In this document: piece after piece, positions 1-6,138 of the stretch | Layout of the letters: every line of letters begins with the position of its first letter | Numbering within the stretch: the first letter of the stretch is position 1 | Source: GWC2-45-44 sp041661665 | GTDB taxonomy: Bacteria; Planctomycetota; Phycisphaerae; Sedimentisphaerales; UBA12454 | Direction: 5' to 3' | Assembly: GCA_041661665.1 (NCBI GenBank) | Contig: JBAZTW010000064.1 | Span: 1-6,346, forward strand | Length of the DNA stretch: 6,346 nt | Notes under the pieces: generated by a model | What the model was told of the DNA's origin: nothing | The model's database searches: none | The model's input: the letters and a program-made list of their open reading frames with translations, nothing else | Made by a program: the position numbers and the translations under genes

Positions 1-1
1 G

Positions 2-718
2 TCTAATCAGCAATCCAATGCAGAAGATGTCAACTATCATACAATGCCTGACCTGGCCTGGCTGCAATGGGTAGCTACCGGAGTTGGATGCCTGGGGATT
101 TATTCGTTGTTGGCACTGCTGCCATCTGTTGGGGTATCCTTTGCGATGCCAAAGTCACAGATTGGTTCGATAATAGCCTCGCTCTATGTTGTGCAGGCAT
201 TGGTGGGGTTGAGTTTGGTGTGTAGCAGAACGTGGATGTTTCGTCCCATGCCTGTCATGGGCTTTACAGTATTCGGATTGGTAAGCATGGTGGGTTTTGC
301 TGTGTCGCTCCTGCCTGCTCTCGACGGAGCAGAAGTGCTAACTGTGCCATTGCGAACAATTGGATTATACGCTTCGGTAGCCTGTTATGGAGTGTTTTCA
401 GGCTCGTTTTTCTTTGGACTGGTGTTTCACTCTCTGGTACACCCGAATCGCAGCGCAAAATATGTAGCTATTAATGAAACGGTCGTGGGTATTTGCGGCG
501 TGGCGGGACCACTTATGGCTGGTACATTGGCAGACAGGTTCGGATTTTCTGCGTTTCCGATAGTACTTATAGCAATGATAACGGGTGTTATGATACTACA
601 ATTCGTTGTGCTGAAGCAACTGACCGGCACCAATGCCAAGGTGGATCATCAGAAGTCGATGGAGGCGATTGTGAAAATGGGGCAAAAACCATATACAAGG
701 TGCATCTGCATTGTTTAG
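2..718 (+). CDS. MFS transporter, C-terminal half (5' end outside window)
   Basis: The reading frame is open from the window's left edge to a TAG stop at 716-718, so the true start lies upstream; the ATG at 44 is an internal methionine in the hydrophilic central loop. Counting from that Met, six hydrophobic segments are visible at about residues 9-29, 40-60, 70-91, 105-132, 141-163 and 168-190, matching TM7-TM12 of a 12-helix major facilitator superfamily carrier of the inner membrane. The Gly/Pro-rich fifth segment ends in GTLADRFG, a common MFS loop motif. A hydrophilic tail of about 30 residues follows TM12 and ends in an unusual Cys-containing CICIV. The substrate cannot be read from this half. 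It is co-directional with the DUF362 gene, 130 bp downstream, and no terminator is obvious between them. The MFS assignment rests on topology and general sequence character, with no diagnostic substrate motif. Confidence 0.8.
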   Translation, partial: SNQQSNAEDVNYHTMPDLAWLQWVATGVGCLGIYSLLALLPSVGVSFAMPKSQIGSIIASLYVVQALVGLSLVCSRTWMFRPMPVMGFTVFGLVSMVGFAVSLLPALDGAEVLTVPLRTIGLYASVACYGVFSGSFFFGLVFHSLVHPNRSAKYVAINETVVGICGVAGPLMAGTLADRFGFSAFPIVLIAMITGVMILQFVVLKQLTGTNAKVDHQKSMEAIVKMGQKPYTRCICIV

Positions 719-761
719 CATGAATCACACGAACAACTTCGCAGCCCTTCACATTTCAATC

Positions 762-799
762 TTGACATTGACTATTTGTCCGAGCAAACTGCTTATATG
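762..799 (+). promoter_or_regulatory. Possible weak promoter upstream of the DUF362 gene
   Basis: The 130-bp gap between the transporter and the DUF362 gene contains a perfect TTGACA at 762-767 overlapped by a second -35-like TTGACT at 768-773. The only -10-like element in range is TATATG at 794-799, about 20 nt from the second hexamer, which is longer than the preferred 17. Seventeen nt from TTGACA there is only a poor CAAACT. This may be a weak or regulated promoter, or chance in AT-rich DNA; read-through from the transporter gene is an equal alternative. Confidence 0.22.
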
Positions 800-848
800 G
801 GTTGTATCAGGAATCTGAAGAAAGAATTGTGATTTAGATTGGAGAATT

Positions 849-1925
849 ATGTTAGCAGATGTTTTTTTTATTAGAGCAAATATTAATGATGGCTTCACAG
901 TGATTTCGGAAAAGGCAAGAAGGCTCTTCAAAAAAGGGGGCTTTTCAGCTTATTTCAAAGCGGGTGATTTCACTGCTGTCAAAGTACACGTAGGTGAGGA
1001 AAAGAATACCACGTACATTAAGGCACCTTGTATCAAAGGGCTCATTGACGAACTTATGGCCCTGAATGTAAAGGCTTTCCTGACCGATACGAGCACACTC
1101 TATACGGGACGACGGCATAATGCCATTGATCATGCAATCCTAGCCAGCGAACATGGTTTCGACATCGCCGGACTCGGCATTCCGTTTATTGTTTCTGATG
1201 GCCTTTTCGGCACGTCAGAAACCGCAGTTAAGATTGATGGTCAACTGAATAAAGAGGTGATGATTGCATATGATATCACGAGATGCCAGTCATTACTATC
1301 AATTGCCCACTTTACAGGGCACGTGGCAACTTGTGCCGCGGCAACCCTGAAAACATTAGGGATGGGATGCGCAAGCAGAAAAGGCAAGATGCGACAACAT
1401 TCAGCTTTGAAGCCTAAGGTTTCTAAGAACTGTACTCGCTGTGGAGTTTGTATACAACATTGTCCAGCCGATGCGATCACGCTGGATGATGTCAAAGCAC
1501 ATATCGATCAGGACAAGTGTATTGGCTGTGCAGAGTGCGTAGCGATGTGTAGATTTGAGGCGGTGGCATATGATTGGGGGGCAGAAAACGTGAAATTGCA
1601 GAAAGATGTCGCTGAACATGCCTTGGGTGTTTTAAAAGGCAAGGAAAAACGGTCCGTTTTCTTCAATTTTGTGCTCTCTGTAACACATGATTGTGACTGT
1701 TATGGCAATAAGGATATGGACAGCATTGTTGGTGACATTGGCATATTTGCATCAACAGATCCTGTCGCGGTCGATTCAGCGGCAGTTGATGCGGTTGAAA
1801 AGACATCTGGAAAAAGCATTGCTCAGTTGCTGGCCAACAAAAAGCTTGACCACCGCACTCAGCTTGAACATGCGGAAAAAATAGGACTTGGCAGTAGGAC
1901 ATACAGAATCATTGAAATAAAATAA
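849..1925 (+). CDS. DUF362 family protein with 2x[4Fe-4S] ferredoxin domain
   Basis: This is a 358-residue soluble iron-sulfur protein. The start at 849 is supported by GGAG at 841-844, 4 nt upstream. The N-terminal DUF362 part (about residues 1-185) carries family-like blocks such as FTAVKVHVGE (41-50), TDTSTLYTGRRHNAIDH (79-95), AHFTGH (153-158) and the GMGCASRKGKM block before the clusters. A bacterial ferredoxin module follows, with Cys195, 198, 201, 205 (the last followed by Pro) and Cys224, 227, 230, 234; both sets have CxxCxxCxxxC spacing, as expected for two [4Fe-4S] clusters. The C-terminal part has a DCDCYG motif (281-286) and the DUF362 block STDPVAVDSAAVD (302-314). No signal peptide or membrane segment is seen, so a cytoplasmic location is likely. 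The family is common in anaerobes, and to my knowledge no reaction is established. An electron-transfer or redox role is inferred from the clusters only. The neighbouring transporter gives no clear clue to substrate. Confidence 0.93.
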   Translation: MLADVFFIRANINDGFTVISEKARRLFKKGGFSAYFKAGDFTAVKVHVGEEKNTTYIKAPCIKGLIDELMALNVKAFLTDTSTLYTGRRHNAIDHAILASEHGFDIAGLGIPFIVSDGLFGTSETAVKIDGQLNKEVMIAYDITRCQSLLSIAHFTGHVATCAAATLKTLGMGCASRKGKMRQHSALKPKVSKNCTRCGVCIQHCPADAITLDDVKAHIDQDKCIGCAECVAMCRFEAVAYDWGAENVKLQKDVAEHALGVLKGKEKRSVFFNFVLSVTHDCDCYGNKDMDSIVGDIGIFASTDPVAVDSAAVDAVEKTSGKSIAQLLANKKLDHRTQLEHAEKIGLGSRTYRIIEIK

Positions 1926-1977
1926 TGGCGTAGGGTACAAAAGCTCATAGTGCGTCAAGAAAAGCTGATGTGAACAA

Positions 1978-1992
1978 GCTGGACAATCCAGC
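1978..1992. other. Perfect 6-bp hairpin downstream of the DUF362 gene
   Basis: GCTGGA (1978-1983), a CAA loop and TCCAGC (1987-1992) form a perfect short stem-loop 53 nt past the DUF362 stop and 10 nt outside the left end of the insertion sequence. No T-run follows on either strand, so it is not a standard intrinsic terminator. It could still act as an RNA 3'-end stabiliser, or be a remnant of a terminator separated from its T-tract. The function is not established. Confidence 0.4.
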
Positions 1993-2002
1993 ACGGCCGA
2001 AG

Positions 2003-2023
2003 GCTAACCCAACTTCCGCAGTT
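2003..2023. repeat. Left terminal inverted repeat of the insertion sequence
   Basis: Reads gctaacccaa, then c, then ttccgcagtt. It pairs with the reverse complement of 3937-3957 except at the eleventh base (c here, g in the other copy). It lies downstream of the transposase stop codon and is the expected binding and cleavage end for the transposase. Confidence 0.9.
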
Positions 2024-2048
2024 AGGGGTATAAATCGCTGATTTTGGC

Positions 2049-3794
2049 TTAAAAACGCTGAAAGTTTTCACTACATTTTTTCAAAATCTTGTTTGTCAGC
2101 GGCAGATTCAGCCCAAGTCTTTGCAGTAGAATCTCCTGATGATCGCTCGGCCGGCTGACGCATCTGCGACGAATTTGATGACCACAGCGAGTCGGTAATA
2201 TCACATCGACGGCCTTTATTTTTGCCAGCTCTTCAAAAACACGTCGCGGCTCATCGCCCAAACCGGCGGCTTTGCACATCTGACCCAGCGTTTTCCACAC
2301 CACATACGCAAGGAAGCACACCAATATATGAGCCTGCACACGCTCGGTCTTCTGATGCCAGACCGGACGTATTTTCAGATCGCTTTTATGAATCCGAAAT
2401 GCGGCCTCCGCTTCTGTCAATTGAATGTATGCCTTCCAGAGTTCTTCCCCGCTCCAATCATTTATGTTGGTTCGCAGCATATAGCAGCCTTCGCTCAAGG
2501 CCGCCCAGTTACGCCACGCCTCAACCTTGTGCCAGAGGAGTTTTGCTGCGCCATCGGCGGTCTTTATCACATTCGTCTCGAACAACCCTGCCGCTCGGCT
2601 GTTTTGACCAAGCAGTCTGCCGACACGTTTGGCTATGGTTATCACATCACATTTTCGTTTGGAACAGCCTGACTCTATTTTCCTTAAGCCCTCTTCGATT
2701 CGTTCCTCAAAACGCTCGTGCATCGCCTGCTCTTTTTTGCGTCTGTCCTGACTGCGGCACAGAATAAATGTCTCATCGCTGCCGTCAGGACTTTGACATC
2801 GCTGCACCTCAAGACCCTCATGCACCTTGTCCCAGTTGCCGGATGCAATCTGAACGGCAAAATTCCTGAGCATTGATTTCGGCGTACCGATTATATAACG
2901 CCGATTGCCTTCTTTGAGCAGGTCGATATTCTCCTGCGATACCATTCCTCTATCCATAACCCAGATACGGTCTGCCTTGCCGTAACGACGTTCCATCGTC
3001 TCGACGATCTCTTCTACCGTCGTTGAATCATGCCGATTGCCCGCGAATATCTCATAGCCCAGAGGCATCCCGCATTTACTTACCACAAGACCGATGCAAA
3101 CCTGCTTGCAATCGCCTCGATGATCCCTGCTGTAGCCTCGCTGTGCAAGATTATTGCCCTTTGCCTGACCCTCGAAATATGTGCTGGTAACATCGTATAA
3201 CAGAATGTCATATTCAAGATTGAACAACGTACCGAGCTGATTTTTGAGATGGACTTCCATCGCCTCTTTATGCGGCAGCAATTGATCCAATGCGCGATAC
3301 AGCCTGTCGTCATTTATCTTATCCTGTCCAACGCCAAGCAGATCGCACAGGACAGTGTCTTTATAAAAGTGTTCGGCAATGTGCAATTCGCTCGAGCAAT
3401 CACACAGACGAGCTATCACAAGTACCATAGCCATCAGCGACCAGGGCACATCTTCACGACCGCCGTCCATGAGCTGATTAAAGAGTTCGGTCAGACCAAG
3501 CCGCCTGATAAGCTCAAGTCCAAGCCACGGCCCGCCGAAGTCCAGACAATTTTCAACACGGATGCCGTTGGTATTTACTTCCACCCATGCAGGTTCGATA
3601 TCGTCAAAGAGCATCCGCTGATATGGTGTGCCTGTCGCCTGCCTTTGCATTCCACAACGCAAAGGCCCATCGGCCTGACCAAGATACGATACCACGCGCT
3701 GACGAGGCCCGCGATTGGTTCGATATGACTGGACCAATGCCCAGTAGCCATGATGTTTGCCGTTCTTTTTGACCGTGATAGGACGAATAAACAT
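2049..3794 (-). CDS. IS1634-type DDE transposase, full length (581 aa)
   Basis: This enzyme cuts and rejoins the element's ends by RNase H-fold DDE chemistry. The N-terminus (MFIRPITVKKNGKHHGYW, then VVSYLGQ at 35-40) is typical of IS1634/IS4-clan transposases. The first catalytic Asp is D201 in LLYDVTSTYFEG, the second D281 in VMDRGMVS. The catalytic Glu is E463, with K470 giving the E(6)K spacing of the IS4-clan signature; the family Tyr is Y456, while the usual Arg position is Leu459. The stretch between D281 and E463 (about 180 residues) holds the expected beta-rich insertion plus a charged, probably helical segment at 350-378. The downstream block RPVWHQKTERVQAHILVC is also characteristic. 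Length is normal and there is no internal stop or frameshift, so it looks intact. No convincing ribosome-binding site precedes the ATG, which fits low expression but is not proof of it. Antisense open frames over this gene are shadows. Confidence 0.95.
   Translation of the reverse strand: MFIRPITVKKNGKHHGYWALVQSYRTNRGPRQRVVSYLGQADGPLRCGMQRQATGTPYQRMLFDDIEPAWVEVNTNGIRVENCLDFGGPWLGLELIRRLGLTELFNQLMDGGREDVPWSLMAMVLVIARLCDCSSELHIAEHFYKDTVLCDLLGVGQDKINDDRLYRALDQLLPHKEAMEVHLKNQLGTLFNLEYDILLYDVTSTYFEGQAKGNNLAQRGYSRDHRGDCKQVCIGLVVSKCGMPLGYEIFAGNRHDSTTVEEIVETMERRYGKADRIWVMDRGMVSQENIDLLKEGNRRYIIGTPKSMLRNFAVQIASGNWDKVHEGLEVQRCQSPDGSDETFILCRSQDRRKKEQAMHERFEERIEEGLRKIESGCSKRKCDVITIAKRVGRLLGQNSRAAGLFETNVIKTADGAAKLLWHKVEAWRNWAALSEGCYMLRTNINDWSGEELWKAYIQLTEAEAAFRIHKSDLKIRPVWHQKTERVQAHILVCFLAYVVWKTLGQMCKAAGLGDEPRRVFEELAKIKAVDVILPTRCGHQIRRRCVSRPSDHQEILLQRLGLNLPLTNKILKKCSENFQRF
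2064..2075 (+). repeat. Subterminal 12-bp direct repeat, copy 1
   Basis: gttttcactaca occurs here, at the transposase 3' end, and again at 3837-3848 in the transposase leader, in the same orientation. The copies lie 41 and 89 bp inside the respective terminal repeats. The role is unknown; accessory transposase or host-factor sites are one possibility. Confidence 0.45.
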
Positions 3795-3836
3795 GACCCG
3801 ATTGTATGACCGAAATCACACGATGCAATAGAGTAG

Positions 3837-3848
3837 GTTTTCACTACA
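3837..3848 (+). repeat. Subterminal 12-bp direct repeat, copy 2
   Basis: Exact second copy of the 12-mer at 2064-2075. It is located 43 bp upstream of the transposase start codon (which reads on the opposite strand), between the start codon and the right terminal repeat. Confidence 0.45.
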
Positions 3849-3936
3849 ACGGCTTTTTGACTGGTTTGTATAACTCAAACCCCGCTTACAACGCGAAATC
3901 ATCGAAAAAAAATTACAAAAAATTTATTTTTGCTCA

Positions 3937-3957
3937 AACTGCGGAACTTGGGTTAGC
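3937..3957. repeat. Right terminal inverted repeat of the insertion sequence
   Basis: Reads aactgcggaa, then c, then ttgggttagc; its reverse complement matches 2003-2023 at 20 of 21 positions. It lies upstream of the transposase start, so by convention it is the left end with respect to transposase direction. Its outer base is 12 bp from the AraC gene's stop codon. Confidence 0.9.
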
Positions 3958-3969
3958 TTTGACATAGTA

Positions 3970-4773
3970 TTAGTTGTTTTTTTTATATTGTGATGGACAG
4001 CGAAAAAGGTATTTTTTAAATAACCGTGAAAAATAGTATTGGTCGTTTATGCCGACGTGGAGAGCGGCTTGTTTCACGCTAAAGCCGTCATTTTGTATTA
4101 AATGCTGTGCCAATAGCATTTTTTCGCGAGTGATGAATTCTGTGGGAGTTATGACCAATTCTTTTTTGAAAAGGTAATTGATGTGTTCGGGTGTGTAGCC
4201 GAATTTTTCCGCAAGGGTATTCCGTGAAATGCTTCGTGTCGGGTTTTTTCTTATGTATTCGAGCATACTTTCGAGATGCTTTGAAATACGGGGGTTGCTT
4301 TGGTTCTGCCAGGCTCCGGCAAGAAGAAGTAATATCTGTTTAAGTATAAGCTGGAGCAGTTCATTTTTATATGGGTCATAATTTCTAAAAACCTTTTCAC
4401 ATGATTTAAACAAGTCATGAATTTGCCGGTGGTCAGTGCATAATGTTAAAGTTTCAGGCTGTGGGTGCATACACAAGTCATTACTTCCATTTTGTTGCGA
4501 TTTTATAATATCAAAATGTATACAGCTTATTACGCCACGAGTTGAAGTTGGGACATGGCCGAATATATGACGCAGCAGTGGTCTTATGCAGAGTACAGAG
4601 TTAGTTGGCACTTCGATTACTTCATCAGTTTCAAATATAAAAGTTCCTTTTGAGACAAATATAAGCTCATAGTCAGGAATAATGCGAGGACCCCAAATCT
4701 GCCCTTTTTCAGGCGAGAAATAATTACAAATCCGTACGCTCGGGCTGATATCTTTAATGGATATGGGATTCAT
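3970..4773 (-). CDS. AraC-family transcriptional regulator
   Basis: A 267-residue cytoplasmic DNA-binding regulator is predicted with the start at 4773. That start has GGAG 9 nt upstream (CTCC at 4783-4786 on the + strand), and perfect TATAAT hexamers lie just beyond it. The same frame stays open to an ATG at 4869, but the extra 32 residues would be encoded across the promoter elements. The N-terminal cupin-like sensing domain (about residues 28-90) contains PDYELIFVSKGTFIFET and a later LRHIF stretch. The C-terminal domain (about 167-265) has two helix-turn-helix units: ISRNTLAEKFGYTPEHINYLFKK, then SVKQAALHVGINDQYYFSRLFKKY ending near CPSQYKK. Length fits the family. It diverges from the URO-D-like gene across 124 bp and probably controls it, and possibly itself. 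The ligand cannot be read from the sequence; many relatives sense sugars, but that is not shown here. Its 3' end abuts the insertion sequence. Confidence 0.92.
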   Translation of the reverse strand: MNPISIKDISPSVRICNYFSPEKGQIWGPRIIPDYELIFVSKGTFIFETDEVIEVPTNSVLCIRPLLRHIFGHVPTSTRGVISCIHFDIIKSQQNGSNDLCMHPQPETLTLCTDHRQIHDLFKSCEKVFRNYDPYKNELLQLILKQILLLLAGAWQNQSNPRISKHLESMLEYIRKNPTRSISRNTLAEKFGYTPEHINYLFKKELVITPTEFITREKMLLAQHLIQNDGFSVKQAALHVGINDQYYFSRLFKKYLFRCPSQYKKNN

Positions 4774-4789
4774 ATTATTGTGCTCCATT

Positions 4790-4803
4790 ATTATATTATT
4801 ATA
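4790..4803 (-). promoter_or_regulatory. Candidate -10 elements of the AraC gene
   Basis: Read on the minus strand, two perfect TATAAT hexamers lie at 4798-4803 and 4790-4795. The outer one would give a transcription start near 4791 and an untranslated leader of about 18 nt before the ATG at 4773. No good -35 box sits 16-18 nt upstream (CAATAC is the nearest), which is compatible with activator dependence or with chance in AT-rich DNA. Confidence 0.4.
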
Positions 4804-4810
4804 TTCCATT

Positions 4811-4827
4811 GTATTGTACCGTATTGT
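4811..4827. promoter_or_regulatory. Two direct repeats (GTATTGT) 10 bp apart, candidate AraC operator
   Basis: GTATTGT occurs at 4811-4817 and 4821-4827, so the copies are exactly one helical turn apart on the same DNA face. They sit between the candidate promoters of the divergent regulator and URO-D-like genes, just upstream of the latter's -35 position. AraC proteins commonly bind direct repeats near -35 boxes, though often with about 21-bp half-site spacing. Assignment as the operator is inference. Confidence 0.38.
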
Positions 4828-4834
4828 GTGTAAA

Positions 4835-4862
4835 TTAGCAATATGTGCTGCAATTATATAAA
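4835..4862 (+). promoter_or_regulatory. Candidate promoter of the URO-D-like gene
   Basis: A -35-like TTAGCA at 4835-4840 (4/6 to TTGACA) and a -10-like TATAAA at 4857-4862 (5/6 to TATAAT) are separated by 16 nt. Transcription would start near 4869, about 29 nt ahead of the ATG. The weak -35 next to the GTATTGT repeats fits a regulator-assisted promoter. The high A+T content means chance matches are expected. Confidence 0.35.
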
Positions 4863-4897
4863 TTAACATATTATTACAATCTATTTATGGTGAGCGT

Positions 4898-6052
4898 ATG
4901 ACCAATCGTGAACGGGCCATGGCGGTACTTAATTACCAGTCTTATGACAGATTGCCTATTGTGCATTTTGGTTTTTGGCGTGAAACCTTAATCAAATGGG
5001 GCAATCAAGGACACATCACTATGGAACAGGCTATGTCATGGGGCGATTGTACGCCTGTTGATAAACAGATAAGCGATAAACTTGGCTTTGACTTTGGATG
5101 GTATAATTGCTTTTCGCCTAATACAGGGCTTTTTCCAGCCTTCGATGAGCAGGTTATTGAAGAGTCTGCCGATGGCACGCAAAAAGTTCTTGATTGTAAT
5201 GGTGCGATTGTACTGCGAAAGTCAGGTGCAGGTTCTATCCCGGCAGAAATCGATCATTTGCTTAAAAATAGAATATCCTGGGAAGAACATTATCTTCCCA
5301 AATTGCAATTTGTCAGAGAGCGCATTACAAGCTGCGATGTAAATACGGGAACAGAATTCAAGCCATTTTTAAATGGAGGTTTGGATTTTTTAAAAAATTT
5401 CAGCAGAGAAAATCCTGTTGGTTTGTTTTGTGGCAGCTTATTTGGGCAAATCAGGAACTGGCTTGGTGTCGAAGGTATCAGTTATTTATATTTTGATGAT
5501 GAACCTCTCTATGACGAGATAATTAGTACGGTGGGTGAACTTTGTTATCAGTGTACCGAAATGGCATTGAGCAGCGGCGCCAAATTTGATTTCGCACATT
5601 TTTGGGAAGACATCTGTTTTAAAAATGGACCGTTAGTTGCGCCTTCGGTGTTCAACAAAAAGGTTGGCCCGTATTACAAACGGATTACCGACCTTGTGCG
5701 CAGTTATGGCATTAAGATAGTGTCGCTTGATTGTGACGGACTCATAGATTCTTTAATTCCAACGTGGCTTAACAATGGAGTTAATACGATGTTTCCCATT
5801 GAGGTTGGGACATGGCGGGCGGAAATCACGCCCTGGCGAAAAAAGTATGGTAAAGAATTGCGAGGAGTCGGTGGAATGGACAAGACCGTTTTCGCTCTTG
5901 ATAGCAAAGCTATTGATGCAGAAATTGAACGACTCAGACCAATCATCGAACTTGGCGGCTACATTCCTTGTCCTGACCACCGTATTGCACCGGATGCAAA
6001 ATGGGAGAACGTGCAATACTATTGCGAGCGAATACGGCAGGTGTTTGCATAA
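4898..6052 (+). CDS. URO-D superfamily protein (uroporphyrinogen decarboxylase-like; possible methyltransferase)
   Basis: A 384-residue soluble protein is predicted, preceded by a GGTGAG at 4889-4894 only 3 nt from the ATG, a short spacing. The N-terminus MTNRERAMAVLNYQSYDRLPIVHFG matches the opening of orphan URO-D-like proteins. Later blocks are also typical: SLDCDGLIDSLIPTWLNNGVN (276-296), FPIEVG (299-304), YGKELRGVGGMDK (317-329) and GGYIPCPDHRIAPDAKWENV (353-372). The fold is that of uroporphyrinogen decarboxylase and of the cobalamin-dependent methyltransferase partners MtaA/CmuA. The haem-pathway signature near the N-terminus (PxWxMRQAGR) is absent, so a role in haem synthesis is unlikely. 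The MtaA-type zinc His-x-Cys position appears as DCDG. D280, C279 and H361 are possible ligands or catalytic residues, by inference. The substrate is unknown. The divergent AraC gene suggests inducible expression. No clear intrinsic terminator follows. Confidence 0.88.
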   Translation: MTNRERAMAVLNYQSYDRLPIVHFGFWRETLIKWGNQGHITMEQAMSWGDCTPVDKQISDKLGFDFGWYNCFSPNTGLFPAFDEQVIEESADGTQKVLDCNGAIVLRKSGAGSIPAEIDHLLKNRISWEEHYLPKLQFVRERITSCDVNTGTEFKPFLNGGLDFLKNFSRENPVGLFCGSLFGQIRNWLGVEGISYLYFDDEPLYDEIISTVGELCYQCTEMALSSGAKFDFAHFWEDICFKNGPLVAPSVFNKKVGPYYKRITDLVRSYGIKIVSLDCDGLIDSLIPTWLNNGVNTMFPIEVGTWRAEITPWRKKYGKELRGVGGMDKTVFALDSKAIDAEIERLRPIIELGGYIPCPDHRIAPDAKWENVQYYCERIRQVFA

Positions 6053-6104
6053 TACCTCTATTATTGTTTCAAAAACGAGACCCATTATTTATTTTATATT
6101 TTTA

Positions 6105-6132
6105 TTGACTTTATAAATCCGGTTTGTATAAT
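6105..6132 (+). promoter_or_regulatory. Strong sigma-70-like promoter of the cold-shock gene
   Basis: TTGACT at 6105-6110 (5/6) and a perfect TATAAT at 6127-6132 are separated by 16 nt and preceded by an AT-rich stretch resembling an UP element (6084-6104). Transcription is expected near 6139, leaving a leader of about 100 nt before the GTG start at 6241. It begins 52 nt after the URO-D-like stop, so the cold-shock gene most likely has its own transcript. Confidence 0.7.
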
Positions 6133-6138
6133 TTAGTG

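Larger units (their letters stand above)
2003..3957 (-). mobile_element. IS1634-family-like insertion sequence, complete (1955 bp)
   Basis: The element is bounded by inverted terminal repeats at 2003-2023 and 3937-3957 that match at 20 of 21 positions. It contains one full-length transposase gene on the minus strand. The stop codon is 25 bp from the left end; the start is 142 bp from the right end, leaving a leader with poly-A/poly-T tracts near 3905-3930. The length is within the usual 1.5-2 kb of the IS1634 family (IS4 clan). By eye, the coding part looks richer in G+C than the AraC/URO-D region beside it, consistent with recent arrival. No direct repeat is visible at the outer borders. The right end lies 12 bp beyond the stop codon of the convergent AraC gene. 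Family assignment rests on the transposase motifs and is more certain than the exact outer boundary; two more matching outer positions (2000-2001 with 3959-3960) could extend the ends to 2000-3960. Confidence 0.9.

Noticed and set aside
44..46. ATG at 44 as the true start of the transporter gene
   Set aside because: The frame stays open to the window edge, and the ATG lies in a hydrophilic stretch just ahead of what looks like TM7. A start here would give only half a carrier, and no ribosome-binding site precedes it.
716..848. Short plus-strand frame ending at 723 and minus-strand frame at 749-931 as small genes
   Set aside because: One overlaps the transporter in another frame and the other overlaps the DUF362 start in antisense. 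Neither has a ribosome-binding site or a recognisable product.
2222..3728. Long plus-strand open frames over the transposase gene (2222-2767 and 3249-3728)
   Set aside because: They are antisense to an intact, motif-rich transposase and show no recognisable domain or proper start signal, so they are shadow frames.
1945..3968. catagt on both sides of the insertion sequence as a target-site duplication
   Set aside because: The left copy lies more than 50 bp from the element's end while the right copy is about 5 bp away, so they do not border the element. A six-base match is expected by chance.
4774..4869. Longer AraC protein starting at 4869
   Set aside because: The 32 extra residues are low-complexity (Asn, Ile, Tyr rich), span the candidate promoter elements of both divergent genes, and lack a ribosome-binding site. 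The start at 4773 has GGAG at a good distance.
6049..6064. ATAATA/TATTAT inverted repeat over the URO-D-like stop codon as a terminator
   Set aside because: The stem is six A-T pairs with no GC and no proper T-run right after it, and it overlaps the stop codon. It is too weak to be an intrinsic terminator.
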